Assembly (NCBI RefSeq): GCF_001633165.1 | Contig: NZ_CP015418.1 | Location: forward strand, 3,720,001 to 3,784,000 | Source: Rhodovulum sulfidophilum DSM 1374 | GTDB taxonomy: Bacteria > Pseudomonadota > Alphaproteobacteria > Rhodobacterales > Rhodobacteraceae | Direction of reading: 5' to 3' | DNA: 64,000 nt | In this document: one piece after another, positions 1-10,307 of the stretch | Layout of the letters: the number at the start of each line of letters is the position of its first letter | How positions within the stretch are numbered: the first letter of the stretch is position 1 | The notes under the pieces: model-generated | Databases searched by the model: none | Seen by the model: only the letters and a program-made list of their open reading frames with translations | Told to the model about the DNA's origin: nothing | Made by a program: the position numbers and the translations under genes

Positions 1-224
1 TGGCGGGCGATTTCTTCTCGATCGCCGACATGGCGATCTGGCCCTGGGCCTCGAACTGGGAAGGACAGGAGCAGAGCCTCGACGACAACCCGCATATGGC
101 GCGCTGGCTGGAAAACGTGGCCGCCCGTCCCGGGGTGCAGCGGGGCCGGGCGCTGGCGGCCGAGAGGAAGGCCGATCTCAGCACCAACCGCAAGGCGCAG
201 GCCATGCTGTTCCGCCGCGGCTAG
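1..224 (+). CDS. Glutathione S-transferase family protein, C-terminal end (partial)
   Basis: The frame is open from the left edge of the window, so the N-terminal thioredoxin-like domain lies outside it. The visible piece reads GDFFSIADMAIWPW followed by a short helix-rich tail. This is the usual end of the all-alpha C-terminal domain of glutathione S-transferases, where the (F/Y)SIADxAxxPW stretch carries the N-capping box of the core helix. GSTs conjugate glutathione to electrophiles or reduce disulfides in the cytoplasm. The subfamily (YghU-like or other) cannot be decided from this fragment. The first in-frame ATG, at 30, is internal to the domain and is not the true start. Confidence 0.75.
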   Translation, partial: AGDFFSIADMAIWPWASNWEGQEQSLDDNPHMARWLENVAARPGVQRGRALAAERKADLSTNRKAQAMLFRRG

Positions 225-296
225 ACCGGACGGCGGGCAAACCGGCGGCAGGCCGGGGCTGGGCGAAAAATCTTCGACGAAGATTTTTCGCCCCGC

Positions 297-908
297 TCAG
301 CCCTCGCGCCCGGTCTCCTCGAGGCCATAGCGCTTGAAGAGCCGCCCCTGCGCCATGAAGAACCCGAAGATCGCGATGGTCAGTCCGAAGGTCTTGAAAT
401 TGACCCAGGCATCGGTCGACATCGTGCGCCAGATCGCCTCGTTCAGGACCGCGAGCCCGACGAAGAACAGCATCAGACGCCGGGTCAGGATCATCCAGCC
501 CGCGCGCTCCAGCGGCACCGCCTCGTCCAGCACATATTGCAGGTAGGATTTCCCGCGCAGGAGCCCGAAGCCGAGGACCGCGGCAAACAGCGCATAGATC
601 GCGGTCGGCTTCATCTTGAAGAACCTCTCGTCGTTCAGCCAGACCGTCAGCCCGCCGAACACCACGACCAGCACCGCCGTCGCGATCTGCATCTTCGAGA
701 CATGCCGCGTCAGCACCCAGAGGATCGCCGTCGTGACCAGCAAAAGCGGAATGAACCCCGCCGTCGCCAGCACGAAGCCCTGATAGTCGGTGCCCGCGAT
801 GGTGAAGGTCCGGTCGCGCAGACGCAGATAGGCGACGAAGAAGGCCACGATCGGCCCCAGTTCCAGCGCCAGTTTCAGCCCCGGATTGATCTTGCGCTTT
901 TCGGCCAT
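297..908 (-). CDS. yciB: Inner membrane-spanning protein YciB / septation protein A family
   Basis: A 203-residue polytopic membrane protein of the IspZ/YciB family, which affects cell envelope synthesis and septation. It begins MAEKRKINPGLK and then shows the family hallmarks ELGPIVAFF near residue 16, WLNDERFFKMKPT near residue 90, GLLRGKSYLQ, and NEAIWRTMSTDAWVNFK in the last third, with about five or six hydrophobic segments. The open frame runs much further upstream, but ATG at 908 gives the family N-terminus and normal length. It lies 5 bp after the DMT permease gene on the same strand, so the two are probably one transcript. Confidence 0.9.
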   Translation of the reverse strand: MAEKRKINPGLKLALELGPIVAFFVAYLRLRDRTFTIAGTDYQGFVLATAGFIPLLLVTTAILWVLTRHVSKMQIATAVLVVVFGGLTVWLNDERFFKMKPTAIYALFAAVLGFGLLRGKSYLQYVLDEAVPLERAGWMILTRRLMLFFVGLAVLNEAIWRTMSTDAWVNFKTFGLTIAIFGFFMAQGRLFKRYGLEETGREG

Positions 909-913
909 CGGCC

Positions 914-1819
914 TCAGCCTCCCATCTCGACAATCACCGCCCCGGCCGCGATCAGCGCCATCAGCGCCAGCCGCCGCGGCCCCACCTTCTCGCCCAGGAC
1001 CAGCCATCCGATCAAGGCCGCAAATACGGTCGAGGTCTCGCGCAGCACCGCCGCCTCGCCGACCTTGTCGAGCCGGGTCGCCATCATCACCGCGCCGAAG
1101 CTCATGAAGGCCACGAGCCCGCCCGCGACGCCCCGCAGCATCAGCGGCCCCGGTGCCGGGCGCTCGGCCATCTGCCGCCAGCGCATCAGCGCCAGCCAGG
1201 GCATCGTGCTCAGCCCGTCGATGAAGAAGAACCAGGCCAGGAAGGTGAAGGGATCGGCCGTCGCCCGGATGCCATAGGCATCGAAGGTGGTATAGGCGGC
1301 CACGAACCCGCCGGTCAGAACCGCGAAGGCAAGCGCGGGTTTCAGCGTCTCGCGATCCGTCGTCCAGTGCCGCAGGTTGTAGACCGCAAGCCCGTAGATC
1401 CCGGCCAGAAGCACGGCGACACCGAGCCATTGCAGCGGCTGGAAGACCTCCCCGAACAGCGCCCAGGCCCCGATCACCGTGAACAGCGGCCCGGTACCCC
1501 GCACCACCGGATAGACCACCGTATAGGCGCCCTTGGTATAGGTGTAGCCCTGGGCAAGCTTGTAGGCCAGATGGATCGCGAAGGCGCCCGCGAAGATCGG
1601 CCACATATGCGGCTCGGGCCAGGGCACCACGAACAAAGCCACCGGTGCCGCCATGAACCCGTAGGAGAAATCGATCGCGCCGCGCGACAGCCAGGGGTCG
1701 TGCCGCCCCTTCTGCAGCGCGCCGAAGACCGCATGCAGCACCGCCGCCGACAGCGCCAGTATCAGCGCCAGATCGTGCCCGGCGGATGTTCCCTCGACCG
1801 AGGCGATCCAGTCGGTCAT
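914..1819 (-). CDS. DMT-superfamily (EamA) permease
   Basis: A 301-residue integral membrane protein with about ten hydrophobic segments in two EamA-like halves. The first half contains TKGAYTVVYPVVRGTGPLFTV and the second RETSTVFAALIGWLVLGE, the usual helix-4/helix-5 and helix-9 signatures of drug/metabolite transporters. Members export or exchange small metabolites such as amino acids or sugar derivatives across the inner membrane. The substrate cannot be read from the sequence. The gene is followed 5 bp later by yciB, suggesting an operon. The 72 bp to the divergent MgtC-like gene should contain promoters for both directions. Confidence 0.85.
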   Translation of the reverse strand: MTDWIASVEGTSAGHDLALILALSAAVLHAVFGALQKGRHDPWLSRGAIDFSYGFMAAPVALFVVPWPEPHMWPIFAGAFAIHLAYKLAQGYTYTKGAYTVVYPVVRGTGPLFTVIGAWALFGEVFQPLQWLGVAVLLAGIYGLAVYNLRHWTTDRETLKPALAFAVLTGGFVAAYTTFDAYGIRATADPFTFLAWFFFIDGLSTMPWLALMRWRQMAERPAPGPLMLRGVAGGLVAFMSFGAVMMATRLDKVGEAAVLRETSTVFAALIGWLVLGEKVGPRRLALMALIAAGAVIVEMGG

Positions 1820-1891
1820 CGCCGCCCGATCCCTCGCCCGGGGCCCCCGCGCGGGCTATCTGAGTTGAGGGAAGGATCAGGAGGAGCGCAG

Positions 1892-2356
1892 ATGCTGGAC
1901 AATCTTGCGGAGGAGTTTTCCAATCCGTTCGGCGGGTTGCCGACGGAGGTCGCGATCCTTCGACTGGTCGCCGCGATGACGCTTGGCGGGCTGATCGGCT
2001 TCGAGCGCGAGCGCCGCGGCAAGCCCGCCGGGCTGCGCACCCATATGCTGATCGCGCTGGCTGCCTGCCTGTTCACGCTGATCGCGCTGCGGATGATCGA
2101 CGCGGCCAGCATGGGCGATGTCACGCTCCGGATCGACCCGTTGCGGCTGATCGAGGCGGTGACGGCGGGGGTCGCCTTCCTGGCCGCCGGGGCGATCATC
2201 ACCAATCGCGGCGGCGTCAGGGGCCTGACCACCGGCGCCGGAATGTGGCTGGCGGGCGCCATCGGGCTGGCCTGCGGCACCGGCGCCCTGCCGCTGGCCG
2301 GGCTTGCGACGCTGGTCGCCCTGATCGTTCTGGAAGTCGTCCGGCTGCTCGAATAG
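1892..2356 (+). CDS. MgtC/SapB-family membrane protein
   Basis: A 154-residue protein matching the membrane domain of the MgtC/SapB family. It has LGGLIGFERERRGKPAGLRTHML at residues 29-51, the most conserved block of the family, followed by GVAFLAAGAIITNRGGVRGLTTGAGMWLAGAIGLACG with three or four hydrophobic helices. The separate C-terminal ACT-like domain of virulence MgtC is absent, so this is the short form. Founding members act in growth under low magnesium and in intracellular survival; the role of short environmental forms is uncertain. ATG 1892 is preceded by an AGGAGG ribosome site. The gene converges with ftsY, leaving 21 bp between the stops. Confidence 0.85.
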   Translation: MLDNLAEEFSNPFGGLPTEVAILRLVAAMTLGGLIGFERERRGKPAGLRTHMLIALAACLFTLIALRMIDAASMGDVTLRIDPLRLIEAVTAGVAFLAAGAIITNRGGVRGLTTGAGMWLAGAIGLACGTGALPLAGLATLVALIVLEVVRLLE

Positions 2357-2377
2357 CGCCTGCGCCCCCGCGAGGCC

Positions 2378-3988
2378 TCACTCATCGAGCCCGGCCAGCG
2401 CGTTGGCGAAATCCTCCGGCTCGAAGGGCGCGAGATCGTCGATCTGCTCGCCCAGGCCGATGGCATGGATCGGCAGCCCGAACTTGTCGGCCAAGGCCAC
2501 CAGCACGCCGCCCTTGGCGGTGCCGTCGAGCTTGGTCATCACCAGCCCCGAGACATCGGCAAGGTTCCGGAAGATCTCGACCTGGCTCAGCGCGTTCTGG
2601 CCGGTGGTCGCATCCAGCACCAGCAGCGTGTTATGCGGCGCGGTCTCGTCGCGCTTGCGGATCACCCGCACGATCTTGGCCAGCTCCTGCATCAGATCCT
2701 GCCGGTTCTGCAGCCGCCCGGCGGTGTCGATCATCAGAAGGTCGGTGCCCTCGGCCTCGGCCCGGGCCATGGCGTCGAAGGCGAGGCTGGCCGGGTCGGC
2801 GCCCTGCGGCGCGGTCATCACCGGCACCCCCGCGCGTTCGCCCCAGACCTGAAGCTGTTCGACCGCCGCGGCGCGGAAGGTGTCGCCCGCGGCCACGATC
2901 ACCGACTTGCCCGCATCGCGGAACTGGCTGGCGAGCTTGCCGATGGTGGTGGTCTTGCCCGAGCCGTTCACGCCGACCACCAGAACCACCTGCGGCTTCT
3001 TCGGATAAAGCGGCATCGGCCGCGCGACCGGCTCCATGATCCGGGCAATTTCCTGGGCCAGCAGCTCCTTGATCTCGTCGACCGAAAGCCGCTTGCCGAA
3101 CCGGCCCTCGGCCATGTTCGCGGTGACCCGCATCGCGGTATCGACCCCCATATCGGCCGAAATCAGCAACTCTTCGAGGCTTTCCAGCATCGCATCGTCA
3201 AGCTCGCGCCGGATCACCGTCTTCTTCGGCTCGGACGCCTTCTGCTCGGAACGCCCGAAGACGCGCCCGAAAAAGCCCCGCCGCGGCGCACCCGCCCCCG
3301 TCTCTTGGCCGGTCTCTTGGCCCATCTCTTCGCCGGTTGCGTCTCCGGCTCCGGTCAGCTCCTCCCGAAACGCGTCCGAAGAGGCGGGCGCCGGGTCCGA
3401 GCGCAGCTCGGTGGGAATGTCAGCGGGGATCTCGTCAGGCACTGACGGCGGAACCTCGCCGGGCCAGTCGGGGGCTTCCTGCGGCGGCTCGGGCGGACGC
3501 TCGGAGGGTCCCGGCGGGATGTTCAGCGGCTCGGGATAAGGAACGGGCGCCGGAACCGGTTCCGGATCGGGCATCGGCACGGGCTCGGGCGCAGGCTCGG
3601 GTTCAGGCGTCGGCACCGGTTCCTCTGGCGCAGGGGTCGGCTCGGGATCGGGTTCCGGCTCCGGGGCGGGCGCAGGAGAGGGTTCCGGCTCGGGGGCATG
3701 GGTCACCGCCTCGGCAGCGCCCAGAACCAGCGGGGTCGGACGGTCTTGCTCGCGCGGCGCCGCTGGCTCCGGTGCGGGCGTGGGTTCGGGGGGACGCTCG
3801 GGCGCGGATTCGGCAGGCCCGGGATCGGCGGGCAGGACCGGGGCGGTCGCAGTCTCGTCGGCACGGGCCGCGGCCGAGGACGCGACCTCTTCCTCGCGCC
3901 CGCCATCGCGCACGATCTCTTCCAGACCCTGCTCGATCTTCGAGGACGACTTGCCGAGCCGCTGTCTGAGCTTGCTGAAAAACGCCAT
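2378..3988 (-). CDS. ftsY: Signal recognition particle receptor FtsY
   Basis: The SRP receptor GTPase, which docks ribosome-SRP complexes at the inner membrane. The 536-residue product starts MAFFSKLRQRLGKSSSKI, a typical amphipathic membrane-targeting helix. A long acidic linker follows, made largely of repeated P-E-P units (about residues 60-175), then the NG domain from about residue 240. G-domain motifs are GVNGSGKT (339-346), DTAGRL (421-426) and TKLDGTAKGG near the C-terminus. The Pro/Glu linker is unusually long and low in complexity, which makes the length larger than many FtsY proteins. No partner gene is adjacent; it converges with the MgtC-like gene. Confidence 0.97.
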   Translation of the reverse strand: MAFFSKLRQRLGKSSSKIEQGLEEIVRDGGREEEVASSAAARADETATAPVLPADPGPAESAPERPPEPTPAPEPAAPREQDRPTPLVLGAAEAVTHAPEPEPSPAPAPEPEPDPEPTPAPEEPVPTPEPEPAPEPVPMPDPEPVPAPVPYPEPLNIPPGPSERPPEPPQEAPDWPGEVPPSVPDEIPADIPTELRSDPAPASSDAFREELTGAGDATGEEMGQETGQETGAGAPRRGFFGRVFGRSEQKASEPKKTVIRRELDDAMLESLEELLISADMGVDTAMRVTANMAEGRFGKRLSVDEIKELLAQEIARIMEPVARPMPLYPKKPQVVLVVGVNGSGKTTTIGKLASQFRDAGKSVIVAAGDTFRAAAVEQLQVWGERAGVPVMTAPQGADPASLAFDAMARAEAEGTDLLMIDTAGRLQNRQDLMQELAKIVRVIRKRDETAPHNTLLVLDATTGQNALSQVEIFRNLADVSGLVMTKLDGTAKGGVLVALADKFGLPIHAIGLGEQIDDLAPFEPEDFANALAGLDE

Positions 3989-4207
3989 ATCGCCTCCTGC
4001 GCCTCCCCTGTGAGACCCTGTCCTGACCTATGCGGAAACGCCCCGATATGGAAGGGGGCGCGCCCGGCGCCATCTTCGCCGCAGCCGCGCGCCGATGCCA
4101 TGGCACCCGCCGACGCACCCGCCGATACACCTTCTCCCGGGCGGCGGCGCTGGCGAACCGGCGCAGGCTCTGGCAAAGTGACGGAAATGACAGACCGGAG
4201 GACACCG

Positions 4208-4630
4208 ATGCGCCGCGCGCCGATCGCCTTTCTTCTCGCCGCCGCCCTGCCCGCCCTGGCCGCCGGATTGACCGCAGCCGAGGCCGCCGAGCCGATGTCC
4301 GCGGCCGCCTTCGACCGCTATGCCACGGGAAAGACGCTGTTCTATGCGTCCGGGGGCCGCGCCTACGGCGCCGAGCAATATCTCAGCGGCCGCCGGGTCA
4401 TCTGGACCTTCCTCGATGGCGACTGCTCGGAAGGCGTCTGGTTCGAGGCGGACGGGCAGATCTGCTTTCGCTACGACCACGATCCCGAAGACCCGCAATG
4501 CTGGAGCTTCTTCAAGTCCGGCCAGGGCCTGATGGCCCGGTTCGAGAACGACCCGGACCAGACCGAACTGATCGAGGTCAACCAGAGCCGCGAACCGCTG
4601 ATCTGCTCCGGCCCGCGCGTCGGCGCCTGA
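4208..4630 (+). CDS. Small secreted protein with four cysteines, function unknown
   Basis: A 140-residue protein with a clear Sec signal peptide: MRRAPIAFLL, then an alanine/leucine core ending near residue 25. I do not recognise a named function. The mature part is rich in aromatic residues and contains four cysteines in the contexts GDCSEG, QICFRYD, PQCWSFF and LICSGP, which could form two periplasmic disulfides. ATG 4208 was chosen over ATG 4187 because GGAGG sits 8 bases upstream and it starts directly on a positively charged n-region. The gene lies between the divergent ftsY and the convergent xseA, so it is probably monocistronic. Confidence 0.8.
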   Translation: MRRAPIAFLLAAALPALAAGLTAAEAAEPMSAAAFDRYATGKTLFYASGGRAYGAEQYLSGRRVIWTFLDGDCSEGVWFEADGQICFRYDHDPEDPQCWSFFKSGQGLMARFENDPDQTELIEVNQSREPLICSGPRVGA

Positions 4631-4668
4631 GACCGGGCCAGGACCGCGCACCGGAGCCGGCCTGCCGT

Positions 4669-6219
4669 TTACAGCAGGGTGCCCTGTTCGGGCGGCTCGT
4701 CGGTCTTGCGGCTGCGGCGCGGCGGCCGCCCTGCGGTCGAAAGCCGCCCGTCCCGGAACTCGATCTCGAGCGCGCCCGCCTGTTCGGCCGCGGCCCGGCT
4801 CGTGACCACCTGCCCGCCCGCGCGCACCACCGCAAAGCCGCGGCGAAGCGTTTCCCGGTAGCTGAGCCCCGCCCGCATCCGCTCGAGCGCCTCGAGCCGC
4901 GCCCGGCGCCGCTCGAACCCGGCGCCCAGCGCCGCGCGAAGCCGCGCATCGAGCCGGGCCAGCGCCTCGCGCCCGGTCTCGACGCGGCGCTGCAAAAGCT
5001 CGGGACGGACCCGGCGCGCGGCCTTTTCCAGCTCTGACGCCCGCAGCCGCCGCAGCCGCGCGAGGGCGGGCGCGACCCGGGCCACGCGCTCGTCGGCACG
5101 GCGGCGTTCCTCGGCCAGCCGGCGCCTCAGACTGGCCGGGCGCAGCGCCGCACCCGCCTCGGACAGCCGCAGCCGTTCGCGCGCGACCCGAGCGGACAGT
5201 GCCGCGGGCAGCCGGTCGGCAGCGCGGTCAAGCCGCTGGGCCGCGAAATTCAAGAGGGTCTCGGGCCGGGGCAGCGCACGCGCCAGATCGGCCAGCCGCT
5301 GGCGCCGTTGTGACAGCAACCGCCCGAGCGCGGCCGAGCGGCGGGCCTCGAGCCCGTCCAGCGCCGCTATCAGCTCGATCCGCACCGGCACCGCCATCTC
5401 GGCGGCCGCCGTCGGCGTCGGCGCGCGGCGGTCGGCGGCATGGTCGATCAACGTGGTGTCGGTCTCGTGACCCACCGCCGAGATCAGCGGAATTTGCGAC
5501 GCGGCCGCGGCGCGCACCACGATTTCCTCGTTGAACCCCCAGAGATCCTCGAGGCTGCCGCCGCCGCGCGCCACGATCAGCAGATCGGGCCGCGGAATCG
5601 CGCCGCCCTCGGGCAGCGCGTTGAAGCCCTGGATGGCGCGGGCCACCTCGGGGGCGCAGGCCGCGCCCTGCACCGCGACGGGCCAGATCAGCACATGGCG
5701 CGGAAAGCGGTCGCCAAGCCGGTGCAGGATGTCGCGGATCACCGCCCCCGAGGGCGAGGTCACGACCCCGATCACCCGCGGCAGATAGGGCAGCGCGCGC
5801 TTGCGCTCGGCCGCGAACAGCCCCTCGGCCGCCAGCGCCGCCTTGCGCTTTTCCAGCATCGCCATCAGCGCGCCGACGCCTGCGGGCGCGATATCCTCGA
5901 TCACCATCTGGTAGCGCGATTGCCCGCCGAAGGTGGTCAGCCGCCCGGTGGCGATCACCTCCATGCCTTCCTCGGGCCGGGTCGCCAGCCGCTGCGCGGT
6001 GCCCTTCCAGATCACCGAGGCCAGCACGTTCCGGTCGTCCTTGAGGTCGAGATAGATATGTCCCGAGCGCGGCAGGCTGACCCGCCCGACCTCGCCGCGC
6101 ACGCGGACATGCGAGAAGGCCCCCTCGACGGTGCGCTTCACCGCGCCGGAAATTTCCGAGACGGTGAATTCGGGGGAATTGGGGCCGCCGGGGCCGTCAT
6201 CGTCAATGAGGTCGGACAT
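4669..6219 (-). CDS. xseA: Exodeoxyribonuclease VII large subunit
   Basis: The large subunit of exonuclease VII, which degrades single-stranded DNA from both ends together with the small XseB subunit. The 516-residue product has an N-terminal OB-fold (SEISGAVKRTVEGAFSHVRVRGEV at about 18-41, with a GHIYLDLKDD block after it). The catalytic domain carries VVTSPSGAVIRDIL, LLIVARGGGSLEDLWGFNEE and SAVGHETDTTLID, all diagnostic. A long Arg/Ala/Leu-rich coiled-coil tail follows. ATG 6219 was chosen because it gives the usual MSDL start; the frame continues open upstream as noise. xseB is not in the neighbourhood. Confidence 0.96.
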   Translation of the reverse strand: MSDLIDDDGPGGPNSPEFTVSEISGAVKRTVEGAFSHVRVRGEVGRVSLPRSGHIYLDLKDDRNVLASVIWKGTAQRLATRPEEGMEVIATGRLTTFGGQSRYQMVIEDIAPAGVGALMAMLEKRKAALAAEGLFAAERKRALPYLPRVIGVVTSPSGAVIRDILHRLGDRFPRHVLIWPVAVQGAACAPEVARAIQGFNALPEGGAIPRPDLLIVARGGGSLEDLWGFNEEIVVRAAAASQIPLISAVGHETDTTLIDHAADRRAPTPTAAAEMAVPVRIELIAALDGLEARRSAALGRLLSQRRQRLADLARALPRPETLLNFAAQRLDRAADRLPAALSARVARERLRLSEAGAALRPASLRRRLAEERRRADERVARVAPALARLRRLRASELEKAARRVRPELLQRRVETGREALARLDARLRAALGAGFERRRARLEALERMRAGLSYRETLRRGFAVVRAGGQVVTSRAAAEQAGALEIEFRDGRLSTAGRPPRRSRKTDEPPEQGTLL

Positions 6220-6347
6220 GGGCCCTTGGTGCCCGGAAATCGAGACGGGTTCAACTGCCTCCGAGGCCGCGCGGCACCCTGCCCTTGTTCCCGTCGGCTT
6301 GTCGCTCGGGGCTTGTCCACTCGGGCCTTGTCGTTTCGGGGCGGGGC

Positions 6348-6671
6348 TCAGGCCGCGACCTGCCCCAGGGCCAGCCCGCGCAGATAGACCGCAACACCCC
6401 GGGGCGTTCCCAGATCGACCCGCATCGCGCCCCGGCTGCTCCAGACCAGATAATCGGCGCCCCGCACCAGCGCGGCCTCGGTCTCCGGGCCGAAAGCGCC
6501 GTCGATCCGCGCCGCGTAAAGCCCGAGCTCGCGCAGTTCGCCCTGCACCGCCCGCCGCTGGTCGGGGCCGAGCCGCTGAAAGCCGGTCTCGAGCAGATCG
6601 GCGCGGTAGGACGCAGCCAGCAGCGTGCCGGGAATGGCGGTCGGGGCGAAGGCGATGGCTGGGCGGTTCAT
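6348..6671 (-). CDS. Peptidoglycan-binding-domain protein, small
   Basis: A 107-residue protein with one PGBD-1-like motif: ELRELGLYAARIDGAFGPETEAALV in the middle, matching the LxxLGYYxGxxDGxxGxxTxxAL pattern of peptidoglycan-binding modules. It has no clear signal peptide (it starts MNRPAIAFAPTAIPGTLLAASYRA), so export is uncertain. The C-terminal part ends with a short beta-rich stretch (RGVAVYLRGLALGQ) of unknown role. It lies upstream of xseA on the same strand with a 128-bp gap, and is divergent from purD. Family assignment is good; the biological role is not known. Confidence 0.75.
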   Translation of the reverse strand: MNRPAIAFAPTAIPGTLLAASYRADLLETGFQRLGPDQRRAVQGELRELGLYAARIDGAFGPETEAALVRGADYLVWSSRGAMRVDLGTPRGVAVYLRGLALGQVAA

Positions 6672-6912
6672 CGGGGCACCTGCGGGGCAGCGGTTGCGGA
6701 TCGGTCCGGTCGGGGGGCGGCCCCCGGCAGAACCGGTTAATGGCCTGTTTACCCTGTCTGTATGGCTGCCCGGCGCGGCATCGCTGCGGACAAAGCAAGG
6801 CGATTTCGCGGTCTCTTTCAGAGCCTCTTTCCGGGCCCCTTTCCCGGTCGCTTGCCCGAACCGGCCGGGCAGCCTACAAGGCGCCGGAAAAGAGCTTGGC
6901 GAAAGGCGGCAG

Positions 6913-8175
6913 ATGAACATCCTCATTCTCGGCGGCGGCGGACGGGAACATGCGCTGGCCTGGGCGATCCTGCAGAACCCGAAATGCGACCGGCTGATCG
7001 TGGCGCCGGGCAATGCAGGGATCGCGGCCATCGCCGAATGCGCGACGCTCGACATCGAGGATGGCGGCGCGGTCGCGGCCTTCGCCGAGGAGAACGCGGT
7101 CGATTTCGTGGTGATCGGCCCCGAGGCACCGCTGGCCGCGGGTGTGGCCGACCGGCTGGAAGCGGCAGGCATCCTCTGCTTCGGGCCGAGCCGCGCGGCC
7201 TCGGCGCTGGAAAGCTCGAAAAGCTTCACCAAGGCGATCTGCGATGCCAGCAACGCGCCCACCGCAGGCTATGGCCATTTCACCGATGCCGGGGCCGCGA
7301 AGGCCCATGTCCGCAAGGCGGGCGCGCCGATCGTGGTCAAGGCCGACGGTCTGGCCGCCGGCAAGGGCGTGATCGTGGCGATGAGCCTGGCCGAGGCCGA
7401 AGCCGCCATCGACGACATGTTCGGTGGCGCCTTCGGGGGCGCGGGCGCCGAGGTGGTGATCGAGGAATTCATGGAGGGCGAGGAAGCCTCGTTCTTCGTC
7501 CTTTGCGACGGCACCGATGTTCTGGCCATCGGCACCGCGCAGGACCACAAGCGCGTGGGCGAGGGCGATACCGGCCCCAATACCGGCGGCATGGGCGCCT
7601 ATTCCCCGGCCCCGGTGATGACCGACGCGGTCTGCGCGAAGGCGATGGAAGAGATCGTCAAGCCGACCGTGGCCGAGATGGCGCGGCGCGGCACCCCCTA
7701 CAAGGGCGTCCTCTATGCCGGGCTGATGGTCAGGAACGGCCAGCCTCGGCTGGTCGAATACAATGTCCGCTTCGGCGATCCCGAGGCCCAGGTGCTGATG
7801 ATGCGGCTTGGCGGGCAGGCGCTCGACCTGATGCTGGCCTGCGCCGAGGGTCGGCTTGCCGAGGCGAAGGTCAACTGGGCCGACGACCATGCCATGACCG
7901 TGGTGATGGCGGCGAAGGGCTATCCCGGCGCCTATGAGAAGGGCTCGGTCATCGGCGGGCTCGACGCCCTGCCCGCGGACAGCTTCCGGATGGTGTTTCA
8001 TGCCGGCACCCGCGCCGAGGACGGCAAGGTGACGGCGGCAGGCGGCCGGGTGCTGAACGTGACCGCCCGCGGCGCGAGCCTCGCCGAGGCACGGGAAAAG
8101 GCCTATGCGATGATCGACAGGATCGACTGGCCTGAGGGCTTCTACCGGCGCGACATCGGCTGGCGGGCGCTCTAG
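6913..8175 (+). CDS. purD: Phosphoribosylamine-glycine ligase
   Basis: The second enzyme of de novo purine synthesis, joining glycine to 5-phosphoribosylamine with ATP. The 420-residue product has the N-terminal MNILILGGGGREHALAWAI fold and the ATP-grasp glycine loop VVKADGLAAGKG at 141-152. It also carries EEFMEGEEASFFVLCDG, QDHKRVGEGDTGPNTGGMGAYSP and the metal-binding block VEYNVRFGDPEAQ. Length and motif order are standard. ATG 6913 has an AAAGGCGG-type ribosome site; a longer open frame upstream has no family similarity. It stands alone, as is common in alphaproteobacteria. Confidence 0.97.
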   Translation: MNILILGGGGREHALAWAILQNPKCDRLIVAPGNAGIAAIAECATLDIEDGGAVAAFAEENAVDFVVIGPEAPLAAGVADRLEAAGILCFGPSRAASALESSKSFTKAICDASNAPTAGYGHFTDAGAAKAHVRKAGAPIVVKADGLAAGKGVIVAMSLAEAEAAIDDMFGGAFGGAGAEVVIEEFMEGEEASFFVLCDGTDVLAIGTAQDHKRVGEGDTGPNTGGMGAYSPAPVMTDAVCAKAMEEIVKPTVAEMARRGTPYKGVLYAGLMVRNGQPRLVEYNVRFGDPEAQVLMMRLGGQALDLMLACAEGRLAEAKVNWADDHAMTVVMAAKGYPGAYEKGSVIGGLDALPADSFRMVFHAGTRAEDGKVTAAGGRVLNVTARGASLAEAREKAYAMIDRIDWPEGFYRRDIGWRAL

Positions 8176-8193
8176 CCCCGCCGCGCCCCGGCC

Positions 8194-9090
8194 TCAGATC
8201 AGCAGCACCAGCATCAGGATCGACGCCAGCAGCAGCGCCATGCCGAAGATCTCGGCCGCGCGCAGTTTCTCGTGGAAGACCAGCACCGAGGCCAGGATCG
8301 AGAAGATCAGCTCGATCTGGCCGAGGCTCCGGACATAGGCCGCGTTCTGCAGCGCGAAGGCGGTGAACCAGCCCGCGCTGCCCAGCATTCCCGTCGCGCC
8401 CACCGGCAGCACCGCCCGCCATTTCCGCGCCACCCGGGCCAGCTCGCCCGGTTCGCGCCAGGCCATCCAGGCCGCCATGGCCAGCGTCTGCATCATGGTG
8501 ACACAGCTCAGCGCCAGCAGCGCCCGCATCAGCGCATCCTCCGAGGCGACCTGCAGCGTCGCGCCGCGATAGCCGATGGCCGACAGCCCGAAGAACCCGC
8601 CCGCCAGCAGCCCGAGCCCCAGCGCGCGCCAGGACATGCCGCCCCAGCCCCCCGGCGGACGCGACAGCGCGATGACGCCCAGCACCCCGATGGCGATGGC
8701 CGCCATCCCCGGCGCCGAAACCGGCTCGCCCAGCAGCAGCGCCGAGAAGGCCGCGACCTGGATCACCTCGGTCTTGGTGAAGGCCACGCCGACCGCGAAG
8801 GAGCGTTCCGAGAACAGCGCGACGGTCGCGAAGGTGGCGATGATCTGCGCCAGCCCGCCGGTCGCGGCATGGGCCCAGAAGGCAGGCGCGATGCCGGGCA
8901 GCGCCTCGCCCCGGACCGCCATCAGGCCCGCCAGGCACAGCGCAGCAAGCGGCGCCGCGAAGACGAAGCGCGAGAATGTCGCCCCGGCGGTCGAGAGGCC
9001 CAGCCCCCGCAGCCGTTTCTGCAGCATGAAGCGGACGGTCTGAACCGCCGCCGCCCCGATCGTCATGATCACCCAGAGATCCATGGACAT
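8194..9090 (-). CDS. DMT-superfamily (EamA) permease
   Basis: A 298-residue membrane protein with about ten hydrophobic helices in two EamA repeats. The first ends around SERSFAVGVAFTKTEVIQVAAFSALLLGEP, the second around QIELIFSILASVLVFHEKL, the typical helix positions preceding conserved glutamates. It starts MSMDLWVIM; the second Met at 9084 is an equally plausible start. It converges with purD, with 18 bp between stops. The transported metabolite is unknown. It differs in sequence from the DMT permease at 914-1819, so the two are not a recent duplication. Confidence 0.85.
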   Translation of the reverse strand: MSMDLWVIMTIGAAAVQTVRFMLQKRLRGLGLSTAGATFSRFVFAAPLAALCLAGLMAVRGEALPGIAPAFWAHAATGGLAQIIATFATVALFSERSFAVGVAFTKTEVIQVAAFSALLLGEPVSAPGMAAIAIGVLGVIALSRPPGGWGGMSWRALGLGLLAGGFFGLSAIGYRGATLQVASEDALMRALLALSCVTMMQTLAMAAWMAWREPGELARVARKWRAVLPVGATGMLGSAGWFTAFALQNAAYVRSLGQIELIFSILASVLVFHEKLRAAEIFGMALLLASILMLVLLI

Positions 9091-9193
9091 CCTCGCCGCG
9101 CCCGCCTCCGCTCGGCGAGGCGCAGCCTGTTGCGCGCAGCCGGTGCCGGTGCCGTCCCCGGTCCCTTCCCCGGGGCCGTCGGAGCCGCCTTGC

Positions 9194-10307
<1,114 letters not shown>

